Of a stretch of DNA of 64,000 bases, positions 26,679 through 35,242 are shown in pieces. Each line of letters starts with the position of its first letter. Position 1 is the stretch's first letter. The position numbers and the translations under genes were made by a program. Origin of the DNA: CAVSRC01 sp963798195. Its GTDB lineage: Bacteria; Pseudomonadota; Alphaproteobacteria; Rhizobiales; Kaistiaceae. The notes under the pieces are model-generated. The model was not told the DNA's origin and did not search any database. It saw nothing but the letters and a program-made list of their open reading frames with translations. The stretch lies in the NCBI GenBank assembly GCA_963798195.1, contig CAWCSF010000005.1, positions 248,001 to 312,000 on the forward strand. The letters are read 5' to 3'.

Positions 26679-27514
26679 AGCCCGACCATCCGGCGGATGT
26701 CGTCCGGCGTCTTGCCGGCCTCGCGCAGCGAACGGAGAGAGGTGTCGCGGTCGGATTTCGACAGCTTGCGGCCGGATGCATCGAGGACCAGCCGGTGATG
26801 GTGGTAGCGCGGCGATGGCAGGCCGAGCAGCTTCTGCAAAAGCACGTGGACCGAGGTCGCATGATAAAGGTCGCGGCCGCGCACGACGTTGGTGACGCCC
26901 TGCAGCGCGTCATCGACCACGACCGAGAGATGGTACGACGTCGGCGTCTCCTTGCGCCCGACGATCACGTCACCCCAGGCGGCAGGATCCGCGACGACAT
27001 CCCTGCCCTCGCCGTCCTCATGCCATGACAGCGGTCCGGCTTGCGCGACCGCGGCGTCCATCCTGAGGCGCAGGGCATAGGGCGCACCCGTGGCCATTCG
27101 GGATTCGGCTTCGGCCATGGAGAAGTCGCGGTCAGCGCCCGGATAAACCGGCGCTCCGTCGGGATCGCGCGGCCATGCCGGGTCGGCGGTCGCCTTGTTG
27201 ATCTCGGCCCGGCTCATGAAGGCGGGATAGACAAGGCCCAGATCACTCAGCCGGCCAAGCGCCCCGGCATAGGCATCCAAATGCTCCGATTGGCGGCGCA
27301 CCGGCTCCTCCCAGGCGAGGCCGAGCCAGCGGAGATCCTCGTAGATCGCAGTCTCGAAATCCGGCCGGCAGCGGGTCGGGTCGATATCCTCCATGCGCAG
27401 CAGGAACCGCCCGCCGGCAGCCTGACAGAGCCCGAAATCGGTCAGCGCCGAGAAGGCATGACCGAGATGCAGCAGGCCGTTCGGCGAAGGCGCGAAGCGG
27501 AAAACGGGTTGCAT
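26675..27514 (-). CDS. gluQ: Glutamyl-Q tRNA(Asp) synthetase
   Basis: Activates glutamate and transfers it to the queuosine base of tRNA-Asp. The 279-residue protein is a truncated GluRS catalytic core without anticodon-binding domain. It has the HIGH-type motif LLHLGHAFSAL and the KMSKS-type GRKLSKSDRD. The Cys residues that bind zinc in E. coli GluQ are replaced (YPAFMSRAEI instead of a Cys pair), which I believe is common in alphaproteobacteria. The ATG at 27514 is right at the conserved N-terminus (MQPVFRFAPSPNG). Confidence 0.92.
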   Translation of the reverse strand: MQPVFRFAPSPNGLLHLGHAFSALTDFGLCQAAGGRFLLRMEDIDPTRCRPDFETAIYEDLRWLGLAWEEPVRRQSEHLDAYAGALGRLSDLGLVYPAFMSRAEINKATADPAWPRDPDGAPVYPGADRDFSMAEAESRMATGAPYALRLRMDAAVAQAGPLSWHEDGEGRDVVADPAAWGDVIVGRKETPTSYHLSVVVDDALQGVTNVVRGRDLYHATSVHVLLQKLLGLPSPRYHHHRLVLDASGRKLSKSDRDTSLRSLREAGKTPDDIRRMVGL

Positions 27515-27583
27515 GGGGTCGGGTCTGGCTTGAACGCTCGGGGGACCTGCTTTAGCAGCGGGCGTTCCGCCGGACCAATCCCC

Positions 27584-28222
27584 ATGCGCACCATCGAGAC
27601 AGTTGAAGACATCGCCGACGGGCTCGCCCATCTCGCCAAGGCGGATCGCCGGCTGAAGCCGATAATCCGCATTGCCGGCGACCTTGGCCTGCGCCGTCGC
27701 GAGCCCGGCTTCACCGGCCTTGCGCGCATTATCGTCGGACAACAGCTATCCATCGCCAGCGCCAACGCCATCTGGAACCGGTTCGAGGCGGCGTTTCCGG
27801 AGATGTCGCCGGACGCCATCCACCGCGCCCGCGACCCGCGCTTCCGCAAGGCCGGCATGTCGGCGCCGAAGATCCGCACGCTGCGCGCCGTCGCCGCGGC
27901 CTGCCGCACCGGCCTCGACCTAGACGCGCTGGCCGAGACTCCGGCCGAGATCGCCCACGCGCGCCTCTGCGAGGTCAAGGGCATCGGCCCGTGGACGGCC
28001 GACATCTATCTGCTCTTCTGTCTGGGCCACCCGGACATCTTCCCGGCCGGCGATCTCGCGCTGCGCAATGCGGTTGCGGAGGCTTTCGGCCTGGAGACTC
28101 CGGTCGATCCCGAGGAAGTGGCTGAGATCGCAGAGAAGTGGACCCCGTGGCGCAGTATCGCCGCGTACGTGTTCTGGGCCTATTACAGCGTGCGCAAACG
28201 GCAGAAGAAGCTCCCGTTGTGA
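27584..28222 (+). CDS. DNA-3-methyladenine glycosylase II (HhH-GPD)
   Basis: Base-excision repair enzyme removing alkylated bases. The 212 residues have a helix-hairpin-helix LCEVKGIGPWTADIYLLF followed by the GPD loop with the catalytic Asp in FPAGDLALRNA. It is the minimal AlkA-like form without the N-terminal beta domain of E. coli AlkA. The ATG at 27584 lies in a 69-base divergent gap from gluQ. The longer open frame to the left is antisense to gluQ. Confidence 0.92.
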   Translation: MRTIETVEDIADGLAHLAKADRRLKPIIRIAGDLGLRRREPGFTGLARIIVGQQLSIASANAIWNRFEAAFPEMSPDAIHRARDPRFRKAGMSAPKIRTLRAVAAACRTGLDLDALAETPAEIAHARLCEVKGIGPWTADIYLLFCLGHPDIFPAGDLALRNAVAEAFGLETPVDPEEVAEIAEKWTPWRSIAAYVFWAYYSVRKRQKKLPL

Positions 28223-28276
28223 TACGAGGAGACCGAACGGACTTCAGGCGGGGGAACAGATTCGCGATGCAGCATC

Positions 28277-28921
28277 ATGATTGACGGGCCGCGCATTCCG
28301 CCGCGTTCCGGCGGCGCGGCGAAGAGCCTCGTCGTCTTCCTTCACGGGTACGGCGCCGACGGCAACGACCTCATCGACATTGGCCGCATGTGGGCGCCGG
28401 CCCTGCCGGACACGGCCTTCGCCTCGCCCCACGCGCCGGAGCCCTGCGCCGAAGCGCCGGTCGGCCGCCAGTGGTTCCCGCTGGCCGGCACCGACCAGCA
28501 GAAGCTTCGCGATGGCGTGCTGACCGCGGGACCGATCCTCGACGCGTTCCTTGACGCGGAACTGGCCAGGCACGGGCTCGACGACGGCAAGCTCGCGCTC
28601 GTCGGCTTCAGCCAGGGCACGATGATGGCGCTCCATGTCGGGCCGCGGCGGGCCCATCGCATCGCCGGGATCGTCGGCTATTCAGGGCTTCTGCCCGGGC
28701 CGGAGTTTCTCGCCGCGGAAGCGCGCAACAAGCCGCCGGTGTTGCTGGTCCACGGCGACGCCGACCCGCTGATCCCGGCGATGGCGCTGCATGTCGCCGC
28801 CCGCATCCTCGGCGAGAGCGGCTTCCAGGTCGAATGGCATGTGCGGCCGAACCTGCAGCACGGCATCGACCAGGAGGGTCTCACCTGGGGCGCCGACTTC
28901 CTGCGTCGCGTGCTCGTCTAG
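28277..28921 (+). CDS. Phospholipase/carboxylesterase (alpha/beta hydrolase)
   Basis: A 214-residue serine hydrolase of the phospholipase/carboxylesterase (acyl-protein thioesterase-like) family. The nucleophile elbow is LVGFSQGTMMAL, the acid Asp is in VHGDADPLIP and the His in LQHGIDQEG. The N-terminus FLHGYGADGNDL forms the oxyanion-hole region. It follows the glycosylase by 54 bases, possibly as one unit. Its stop overlaps by two bases the stop that the neighbouring holin-like gene would use in its restored frame. Confidence 0.9.
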   Translation: MIDGPRIPPRSGGAAKSLVVFLHGYGADGNDLIDIGRMWAPALPDTAFASPHAPEPCAEAPVGRQWFPLAGTDQQKLRDGVLTAGPILDAFLDAELARHGLDDGKLALVGFSQGTMMALHVGPRRAHRIAGIVGYSGLLPGPEFLAAEARNKPPVLLVHGDADPLIPAMALHVAARILGESGFQVEWHVRPNLQHGIDQEGLTWGADFLRRVLV

Positions 28922-28927
28922 TCGTCC

Positions 28928-29413
28928 TCACCCGCCGTTTCCGCCGCGCCCTTCTCCTTCTTCACCGTCTTCAGCAGCATCGCTACCAGTGGCGTCGCAA
29001 GCCCCGCGAGGACGGTCGAAATCAAAGGGGTGACGGACGGCATGCCCGAACGCCGCAAGTTCGGCCTCGACGGTGCGGAAATCGCCGACCACCGACTCGA
29101 CGGCAGCGTCGCGAACCTCGGTGGCGAGGTCGAGTTCGCGACCGGCCCTCATGCGCCCGGCGATCAGCACGAGTACAAGCGCCAGCACGATGTTGAACGC
29201 ACCGACCGCGGCCGCGGCCCAGACCGGCCCCCAGATCATCTCCAGAGCGAAGAAGGCGGCGACCCCCAACATCAGCAGCCCGAAGGCGCCGATGAGTCCG
29301 GCGAAGGCATTGAGCCCGGAGCGCACGGCGAACTTCCGGCCGTGAATGCCGGCGATGATGCTGTTCGCGCGCAGCATGACGCGAAGATTGCGGATTGTGC
29401 CGTCGATATTCAT
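28928..29413 (-). CDS. Phage-holin-family (DUF1469-like) membrane protein with probable 3' frameshift
   Basis: A 161-residue envelope protein with two membrane segments (about 36-62 and 67-87), resembling the putative actinobacterial holin-X family, which in proteobacteria is a host gene paired with YqjD-like proteins rather than a phage gene. After about residue 125 the reading becomes acidic and Gly-rich. The +1 frame there encodes a hydrophobic end, VTPLISTVLAGLATPLVAML then KTVKKEK, ending at 28918-28920, which is what family members have. A one-base change near 29030-29055 is the simplest explanation. Confidence 0.75.
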   Translation of the reverse strand: MNIDGTIRNLRVMLRANSIIAGIHGRKFAVRSGLNAFAGLIGAFGLLMLGVAAFFALEMIWGPVWAAAAVGAFNIVLALVLVLIAGRMRAGRELDLATEVRDAAVESVVGDFRTVEAELAAFGHAVRHPFDFDRPRGACDATGSDAAEDGEEGEGRGGNGG

Positions 29414-29415
29414 GC

Positions 29416-29679
29416 TCAGCGCCCCGAAATCCGGCCGACGATGATGCCGAGCAGGAATGCCGCGCCGACCGCCATCAGCGGGTGACCGGCGATCGCCTCG
29501 CGCGTCTCTTCACTCGCCTCGGTGAGGGCGTCGCGCAGCTCGTGTAGCATCGGTTCGAGCTCCTTCATCTCCGCCGCGACCGCCAACTCGCCGGCTGCCA
29601 CGGCCTCCTTCACGGAAGCCGGCGTATGACGGCCAAGCTCCGCCTTGAGCGCGGCGAGCTCCGCCCTGAGATCGGTCAT
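29416..29679 (-). CDS. ElaB/YqjD-like (DUF883-type) membrane-anchored protein
   Basis: An 87-residue protein with a long amphipathic, Ala/Glu-rich helical region (about 1-62) and one C-terminal membrane segment in GHPLMAVGAAFLLGIIVG, preceded by the usual Gly-His-Pro turn. E. coli YqjD and ElaB bind ribosomes at the inner membrane in stationary phase; that role is only suggested here. It lies two bases upstream of the holin-like gene, the same pairing as yqjD-yqjE. Confidence 0.8.
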   Translation of the reverse strand: MTDLRAELAALKAELGRHTPASVKEAVAAGELAVAAEMKELEPMLHELRDALTEASEETREAIAGHPLMAVGAAFLLGIIVGRISGR

Positions 29680-29854
29680 GCTGCGGCCCCCTGTCGTCTG
29701 TCAAAGCGCGGTGGCGAGCATGACGCTGCCTGCCGGGGCGATCAAGCCAGCCACTCGAATGTCCAAATATGACGGAAATTTAAGGCATCCCGCGGCGGAG
29801 ATGACCGGTTGACGCGTGTCATTTACTGAGCCGCAACACCATGTAGAAGGCATC

Positions 29855-31147
29855 ATGCTGCAAAAATCCCCCGAAACACTGGATTCTGGCGCTCAGCCGG
29901 CGACCGGTGACGTCGCCGCGGTGCTTGCCGGAGCGCCCCGGTCGGGTGGTCGACGCCGCATCGTCATCGCTGGCGCCGTCGTTCTCGCGGCCGTTGCGGG
30001 CCTGTGGCTCTGGCTCGGCGCCGGATCCGCCAACTCAGGGGTCGCCTACACTGCGCAGCCGGTTACGCACGGCAATCTCATCGTGAATGTCACCGCCACC
30101 GGCACGGTCGAGCCGACCAACCAGGTCTCGATCTCGAGCGAACTCTCGGGCACGGTGCGCGCCGTCCTCGCCAACTACAACGACACCGTGAAGCAGGGCG
30201 ACGTGCTGGCGCGGCTCGACACGGACAAGCTGACCGCAGCGGTCGCGCTGTCGAAGGCGACGCTCGCCGCCCGCCAGGCCGACGTGGCGCAGGCCGAGGC
30301 GACGGTCAGCGAGACGGCCGCGGCACTCCAGCGCACGACCGACCTTGCCGCGAAGGAGTTTTCGGCGAAGCAGGCCGTCGATACCGCCAAGGCGGCGGCA
30401 GATCGCGCCACGGCGGCGCTGGCCAGCGCCCGCGCCAACCTGCAGATCGCGCAGGCGAACCTTTCCATCGCCGAGACTGACTTCGCCAAGGCCGAGATCA
30501 AATCGCCGATCGACGGCGTCGTGCTCTCTCGCGACGTCGAGCCGGGGCAGATCGTCGCCTCCTCCTTCTCCGCGCCCGTGCTTTTCACGCTCGCCGAGGA
30601 CCTTTCCCACATGGAGCTTCAGGTCGATATCGACGAAGCCGACATGGGCAAGGTCAAGCAGGGCGACACCGCCAGTTTCACCGTCGAGGCCTTCCCCGGC
30701 CGGTCGTTCCCGGCGACCATTTCGCAGGTGCGCTACTCCCCCGCAACGGTCGAGGGCGTCGTCACCTACAAGGCGATCCTGACAGTCGACAATTCCGAGC
30801 TCCTGCTCCGTCCGGGCATGACCGCCACCGCCGACATCACCGTCGAGACGGTCCAGGACGCGCTGCTGGTGCCAAACGCGGCGCTGCGCTGGTCGCCGCC
30901 GGCCGAGGCGACCGGCTCGACCAGCAGCGGCAGCGGGTTGCTCGGCCTGCTGATGCCGCGGCGGCCCAACAATCGCCAGACGCCTGCGACCGGCACGGAC
31001 GGCAAGCGCCGGATTTGGGTGCTGCGTGACGGCGCCCCTGTCGCCGTGCCGGTCGAGGTTGGCGCATCCGACGGCACCCACACGGCCGTGTCCGGCGAAC
31101 TGACCACGACCGACAAGGTTATCGTCGGCTCGCGGACGGCCTCCTGA
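29855..31147 (+). CDS. Periplasmic adaptor (MacA-like) of a tripartite efflux system
   Basis: A 430-residue membrane-fusion protein. An N-terminal membrane anchor lies at about 34-53, followed by a biotinyl-lipoyl barrel half (GTVEPTNQVSISSELSG), a long Ala-rich coiled-coil hairpin (about 125-205), the second half-barrel (IKSPIDGVVLSRDVEPGQIV) and beta-barrel domains. The ATG at 29855 has AGAAGG seven bases upstream; the frame is open from 29816. It is followed after 14 bases by the ATPase and permease, a MacA-MacB-like set in which MacB is split. Confidence 0.9.
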   Translation: MLQKSPETLDSGAQPATGDVAAVLAGAPRSGGRRRIVIAGAVVLAAVAGLWLWLGAGSANSGVAYTAQPVTHGNLIVNVTATGTVEPTNQVSISSELSGTVRAVLANYNDTVKQGDVLARLDTDKLTAAVALSKATLAARQADVAQAEATVSETAAALQRTTDLAAKEFSAKQAVDTAKAAADRATAALASARANLQIAQANLSIAETDFAKAEIKSPIDGVVLSRDVEPGQIVASSFSAPVLFTLAEDLSHMELQVDIDEADMGKVKQGDTASFTVEAFPGRSFPATISQVRYSPATVEGVVTYKAILTVDNSELLLRPGMTATADITVETVQDALLVPNAALRWSPPAEATGSTSSGSGLLGLLMPRRPNNRQTPATGTDGKRRIWVLRDGAPVAVPVEVGASDGTHTAVSGELTTTDKVIVGSRTAS

Positions 31148-31161
31148 GCGCGGGCGACGCC

Positions 31162-31866
31162 ATGGCCGCCGAGCCCCTGATCGCGTTCCGCAACGTCACC
31201 AAGACGTACGGCACCGGCGACGCGCAGGTGCTGGCGCTGAAGGGCGTCGACTTCGCCATCCCGCGCGGCGAATTCGTCGCGATCATGGGGCCGAGCGGCT
31301 CCGGCAAGTCGACGGCGATGAACATCCTCGGCTGCCTCGATCGTCCCACCTCCGGCATCTACGCCTTCGATGGCGTCAGCGTCGGCGATCTCGAAAGCGA
31401 GCGTCAGGCGCGGCTGCGGCGGCATTTTCTCGGCTTCGTCTTCCAGGGCTTCAACCTTCTGCCGCGCACCTCGGCGCTGGAGAATGTCGAGCTGCCGCTG
31501 GTCTATCGCGGCGTCCCGGCGATCGAACGGCGGAAGCTGGCACTCGGCGCACTCGACAAGGTCGGCCTCGCCGATCGCGCCGACCACGATCCCAACCAAC
31601 TTTCCGGTGGCCAGCAGCAGCGCGTCGCCATCGCCCGCGCCATCGTCACCAGCCCGCAGGTCATCCTCGCCGACGAGCCAACTGGCAACCTCGACACCGC
31701 CACCAGCCGCGACATCATGAACCTGCTGACCGACCTCAACCGCGATGCCGGCATCACCATCGCCATGGTGACGCACGAGCCTGACATGGCGGCCTATGCC
31801 GATCGCGTGATCCACTTCCTCGACGGCCGCATCGAATTCGACGGCCCGGCGGCGGAGGCGGCCTGA
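31162..31866 (+). CDS. ABC transporter ATP-binding protein (MacB/LolD-like)
   Basis: A 234-residue ATPase with Walker A GPSGSGKST, Q-loop FVFQGFNLLPR, signature LSGGQQQR and Walker B VILADEPTGNLDT. This is the MacB/LolD class that drives mechanotransmission rather than classical transport. Its last base overlaps the permease start (coordinates 31866), and the adaptor lies 14 bases upstream, so the three form one operon. Substrate is unknown: antibiotics, peptides or lipoproteins are all possible for the class. Confidence 0.94.
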   Translation: MAAEPLIAFRNVTKTYGTGDAQVLALKGVDFAIPRGEFVAIMGPSGSGKSTAMNILGCLDRPTSGIYAFDGVSVGDLESERQARLRRHFLGFVFQGFNLLPRTSALENVELPLVYRGVPAIERRKLALGALDKVGLADRADHDPNQLSGGQQQRVAIARAIVTSPQVILADEPTGNLDTATSRDIMNLLTDLNRDAGITIAMVTHEPDMAAYADRVIHFLDGRIEFDGPAAEAA

Positions 31867-33077
31867 TGCTCGCCGAAACGCTGAAGCTCTCGCTGCGCAC
31901 GATCCTGCGCAACGCACTGCGCTCCTTCCTGACGGTGCTCGGCATCGTCATCGGCGTCGGCGCGGTCATCGTCATGGTGGCGCTCGGCCAGGGGACCACG
32001 GCGCAGGTGACCAACGACGTCGCCAAGCTCGGCTCCAACCTGCTGATGGTGCGCGCCGCCCGCGGAGGCCCCGGACCGGACGTTTCGGGCGCCGCTACAC
32101 AGAATTTCACGATCCGTGACGTCACTGCAATCGAAGACCAGGTGCAGGGCGTGCGCGTGGTCGCGCCCGCCGCATCGAGCCAGATGACGGCGATCTACGG
32201 CAACCTCAACCACGCCATGGGGGTCACCGGCACAGACAACCGCTACTTCGACGCACGGGACTGGCCGGTCGTCGAAGGCCGCGAATTCACCGACGGTGAA
32301 CTGCAATCCGGCGCGGCCGCCTGCATTCTCGGCACCACGACGAAGACCGCGCTGTTCGGCAGCGGCGACCCCATCGGCGCCAACATCCGGCTGAAGCAGA
32401 TCTCGTGCGAGGTGATCGGCGTGCTCGAATCCAAGGGCGCGTCGGGCTTCGGCAGCGACCAGGACGACGTGGTTCTGATGCCGCTGAAGACGGTACAGCG
32501 CCGCGTCATCGGCAATCCCGACGTGCCGCTGATCTTCGTCGCCGTTGCCGACGGCTACCAGACTGCCGACGTGCAATCCGGGATCGAGGACCTGCTGCGC
32601 GAGCGCCGCAACATCGGACTCGGCGAGCGCGACAATTTCAGCGTCTTCGACATGGCGCAAATCGCTTCGGTGCTGACCGGCGTCACCGGCGTGCTGACCG
32701 GCTTGCTGGCCGCCGTTGCCGGCGTCAGCCTGCTTGTCGGCGGCATCGGCATCATGAACATCATGCTCGTGTCCGTGACCGAGCGCACCCGTGAGATCGG
32801 CATCCGCCTCGCCATCGGCGCGGAGGCGCGTCAGGTGCTGATGCAGTTCCTGGTCGAGGCGGTGGTTCTGTCGCTGTTCGGCGGGATCGTCGGCATTCTC
32901 CTCGGCTTCAGCCTCTCCGCCGTCGCCGCGCATTTCCTCCACGTGCCGCTGGTGGTCGACCTGCGCATCGTCGCCATCGCCTTTCTGTTCTCGGCGGCAG
33001 TCGGCGTCGTCTTCGGCTACTTCCCGGCGCGACGCGCCGCACGACTCGACCCGATCGAAGCGCTGCGGCACGAATAG
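31866..33077 (+). CDS. ABC transporter permease (MacB-type)
   Basis: A 403-residue permease with the MacB topology: one N-terminal membrane helix (about 18-42), a large periplasmic MacB_PCD domain (about 45-250), then three C-terminal helices (about 280-380), including the conserved LVGGIGIMNIMLVSVTERTREIGIR. There is no fused ATPase, so with the upstream gene it is a split MacB. The pump's outer-membrane channel is not encoded here. Confidence 0.93.
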   Translation: MLAETLKLSLRTILRNALRSFLTVLGIVIGVGAVIVMVALGQGTTAQVTNDVAKLGSNLLMVRAARGGPGPDVSGAATQNFTIRDVTAIEDQVQGVRVVAPAASSQMTAIYGNLNHAMGVTGTDNRYFDARDWPVVEGREFTDGELQSGAAACILGTTTKTALFGSGDPIGANIRLKQISCEVIGVLESKGASGFGSDQDDVVLMPLKTVQRRVIGNPDVPLIFVAVADGYQTADVQSGIEDLLRERRNIGLGERDNFSVFDMAQIASVLTGVTGVLTGLLAAVAGVSLLVGGIGIMNIMLVSVTERTREIGIRLAIGAEARQVLMQFLVEAVVLSLFGGIVGILLGFSLSAVAAHFLHVPLVVDLRIVAIAFLFSAAVGVVFGYFPARRAARLDPIEALRHE

Positions 33078-33088
33078 CGGCGAGTCCG

Positions 33089-34138
33089 TCAGAGATATTT
33101 GGCGATGAGCGACAGGTCGGCCGGACCGAGGCGATCCTTCGCGTGCCACGACTGGTGCCAATACGGATAGATGAGAGGCGGCCGGCTGACCTTGTCCAGC
33201 CGGGCAAGGTCATTGGCGGTCAGCTTCAGATCGGCTGCGGCGAGATTGTCGGCGAACTGTTCCTCGGTCCGCCCGCCGATGATGACCGAGGTCACGGCCG
33301 GCTGGGCCATCAGCCAGGCGAGCGCAACGCGTGCGGCGGAGCATTTGTGCGCCGCGGCCACCTCCACCAGAACCTCGACGATGTCGAACAGCCGCTCGTC
33401 GTCGTAGATCGGCGGCTCGCGCCACTTGCGCCCCGAATGACGCGCGCCGGCCGGGCCTTTCTTGCCACGGCGGAACTTGCCGGAAAGCAGGCCGCCCGCG
33501 ATCGGACTCCAGATGAGAATGCCGAGCCCCTGGTCGAGAGCGACCGGGACCAGCTCGTACTCCGCCTCGCGGGCTTGCAGCGTGTAGTGGATCTGCTGCG
33601 AGACGAAGCGCTCCGTGCCGAGCGCGGCGGATACGCCCAGTCCCTTCATCAGGTGCCAGGCCGACCAGTTGGAGCAGCCGATGTAGCGGACCTTGCCGGC
33701 GCGCACGAGATCGTCGAGGGCGCGCAACGTCTCTTCCAGCGGCGTCAGCCCGTCCCACTCGTGAAGCTGGTAGAGGTCGATACGATCGGTCTTCAGCCGC
33801 CTGAGGCTCGCCTCGCACGCCTCGATGAGATGATGGCGTGAGAGGCCGGCGTCGTTGGGGCCGTCGCCGACCCGAAAGCGCGCCTTGGTTCCGATGAGGA
33901 CGGAATTGCGTTTGCCCTTCAGCGCGTCGCCGACGATGGTTTCCGAGGCGCCATTGCCATAGGCATCGGCGGTGTCGATGAGATTGACGCCCGCAGCGAT
34001 GCACTGATCGATCTGCCGCCGCGCATCCTTGAGGCCGACCGTGCCGGCCAATGCGGATACGTCGCGCCCGAAGGTCGCGGTGCCCATGGTGATGGCCGAG
34101 ACCTTGAGGCCCGAGCGCCCGAGCAACCGGTATTCCAT
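33089..34138 (-). CDS. Aldo/keto reductase
   Basis: A 349-residue NADPH-dependent oxidoreductase with the (beta/alpha)8 AKR fold. It has the N-terminal LLGRSGLKVSAITMGTATFG, the catalytic Asp-Tyr pair in IDTADAYGNG, the IDLYQLHEWD segment (His/Trp region) and the RYIGCSNWSAWHL strand. The ATG at 34138 begins MEYRLLG; the longer frame upstream is not homologous. It converges with the permease gene (12 bases between stops). Substrate unknown. Confidence 0.9.
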   Translation of the reverse strand: MEYRLLGRSGLKVSAITMGTATFGRDVSALAGTVGLKDARRQIDQCIAAGVNLIDTADAYGNGASETIVGDALKGKRNSVLIGTKARFRVGDGPNDAGLSRHHLIEACEASLRRLKTDRIDLYQLHEWDGLTPLEETLRALDDLVRAGKVRYIGCSNWSAWHLMKGLGVSAALGTERFVSQQIHYTLQAREAEYELVPVALDQGLGILIWSPIAGGLLSGKFRRGKKGPAGARHSGRKWREPPIYDDERLFDIVEVLVEVAAAHKCSAARVALAWLMAQPAVTSVIIGGRTEEQFADNLAAADLKLTANDLARLDKVSRPPLIYPYWHQSWHAKDRLGPADLSLIAKYL

Positions 34139-34224
34139 ATGCGCCTCCCAGAAATGCGTGTGTTTCGCGCGAGCATAGCGCGCAGGACCACGCGCGTCCC
34201 GCCGGGAGGCGTTTCCTTCGCGGC

Positions 34225-35199
34225 TTAGTGCAGGCTCGGGCCCTTGAGGAAGCGGTTGCGATCGCCGGAGGCGACGGTGATGTCCATCGGGCGGCCGTCG
34301 CGATGCACCGTCATCGGCACCTTCACCCCGGCGCTGCCCAGCGACCACACCTTGCGGAAAAGCCCGGCAAGACCGGTGACGCGCATGCCGCCGACCGAGA
34401 GCACGACGTCGCCTTCCTTCAGCGTGCGCGCGGCCGGTCCCTTGCCGGCAACGCCAGCGATGACGACGCGGTCGTCCACTTCCGTGGCGTAGAGGCCGAG
34501 CCACGGCCGCGGCGGCTTGTTGGGCTGGCCCATGGTCAGCAGGTCGTCGAGGATCGGCTTCAGCAGGTCGGTCGGCACATACATGTTGAGGGGAACGCCC
34601 TCGCCGCTTTCGGCCGCCTGCTCGAGCTGGAGCGAGCCGACGCCGATCAGCCGCCCGTCCGGACCGACAAGCCCGGTGCCGCCCCAGAAGGGATGCGCCG
34701 GCGCGGTGAAGATCGCCTCGTCGAGCAGGTACTCCCAGTAGCCGGCGAACTCCTGCCGCGCGATCACCTTGGCGGCGACGGAATGCTCCGCGCCGCCGGC
34801 GCCGGCCGCGATGACGTCGGTGCCGGGGACGGCGTCGGTCGAATCGCCAAGCTCAAGCGGCGGTATGTCGAGACGGCCGAGCGCCTGCACGAGGCCGAAG
34901 CCGGTCTCCTGATCGTAGCCCATCGGCGTGGCGGCGAGCGTGCGCCCGTCGGCCAGCGTGAGCCACACTTCGCGCGCCTCGGTTACCAGATAGCCGATGG
35001 TGAGGATGACGCCGTCATTGCGGATGATGACGCCGTTGCCGGTGCGCTCGGTGCCGAGGATATCGGCGGTGAAGGCGTCTGCCGGAACGACGGTGCGAAT
35101 GGCGACCAGCGCGTTCAGCGCGCGGTTCAGGTCGAAACCGTAGTCATCCGCCTGCGGAGCGATCTCGGGGGGCACTCTCCAATCGAACGACACAGCCAT
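34225..35199 (-). CDS. HtrA/S1C-like protein with degenerate catalytic triad, PDZ domain
   Basis: A 324-residue protein with a trypsin-like beta-barrel domain (about 25-215) and a C-terminal PDZ domain (about 225-310). By comparison with HtrA motifs all three catalytic positions are changed: ILTNNHVV is ILTIGYLV (His to Tyr), the Asp site reads ETGFGLVQ (Asp to Gly) and GNSGGPL reads WGGTGLVG (Ser to Thr). The fold motifs around them remain, so this should be a non-proteolytic scaffold or chaperone. No signal peptide is evident, which is also unusual for the family. Confidence 0.8.
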   Translation of the reverse strand: MAVSFDWRVPPEIAPQADDYGFDLNRALNALVAIRTVVPADAFTADILGTERTGNGVIIRNDGVILTIGYLVTEAREVWLTLADGRTLAATPMGYDQETGFGLVQALGRLDIPPLELGDSTDAVPGTDVIAAGAGGAEHSVAAKVIARQEFAGYWEYLLDEAIFTAPAHPFWGGTGLVGPDGRLIGVGSLQLEQAAESGEGVPLNMYVPTDLLKPILDDLLTMGQPNKPPRPWLGLYATEVDDRVVIAGVAGKGPAARTLKEGDVVLSVGGMRVTGLAGLFRKVWSLGSAGVKVPMTVHRDGRPMDITVASGDRNRFLKGPSLH

Positions 35200-35242
35200 G
35201 GTTCTGCTCCTCGAAATAAGGCCACCCTCTCACCTCCGATAC

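Noticed and set aside
28928..29679. Prophage remnant suggested by a holin-family protein
   Set aside because: No other phage gene is nearby, and the holin-like plus YqjD-like pair is a normal chromosomal envelope pair.
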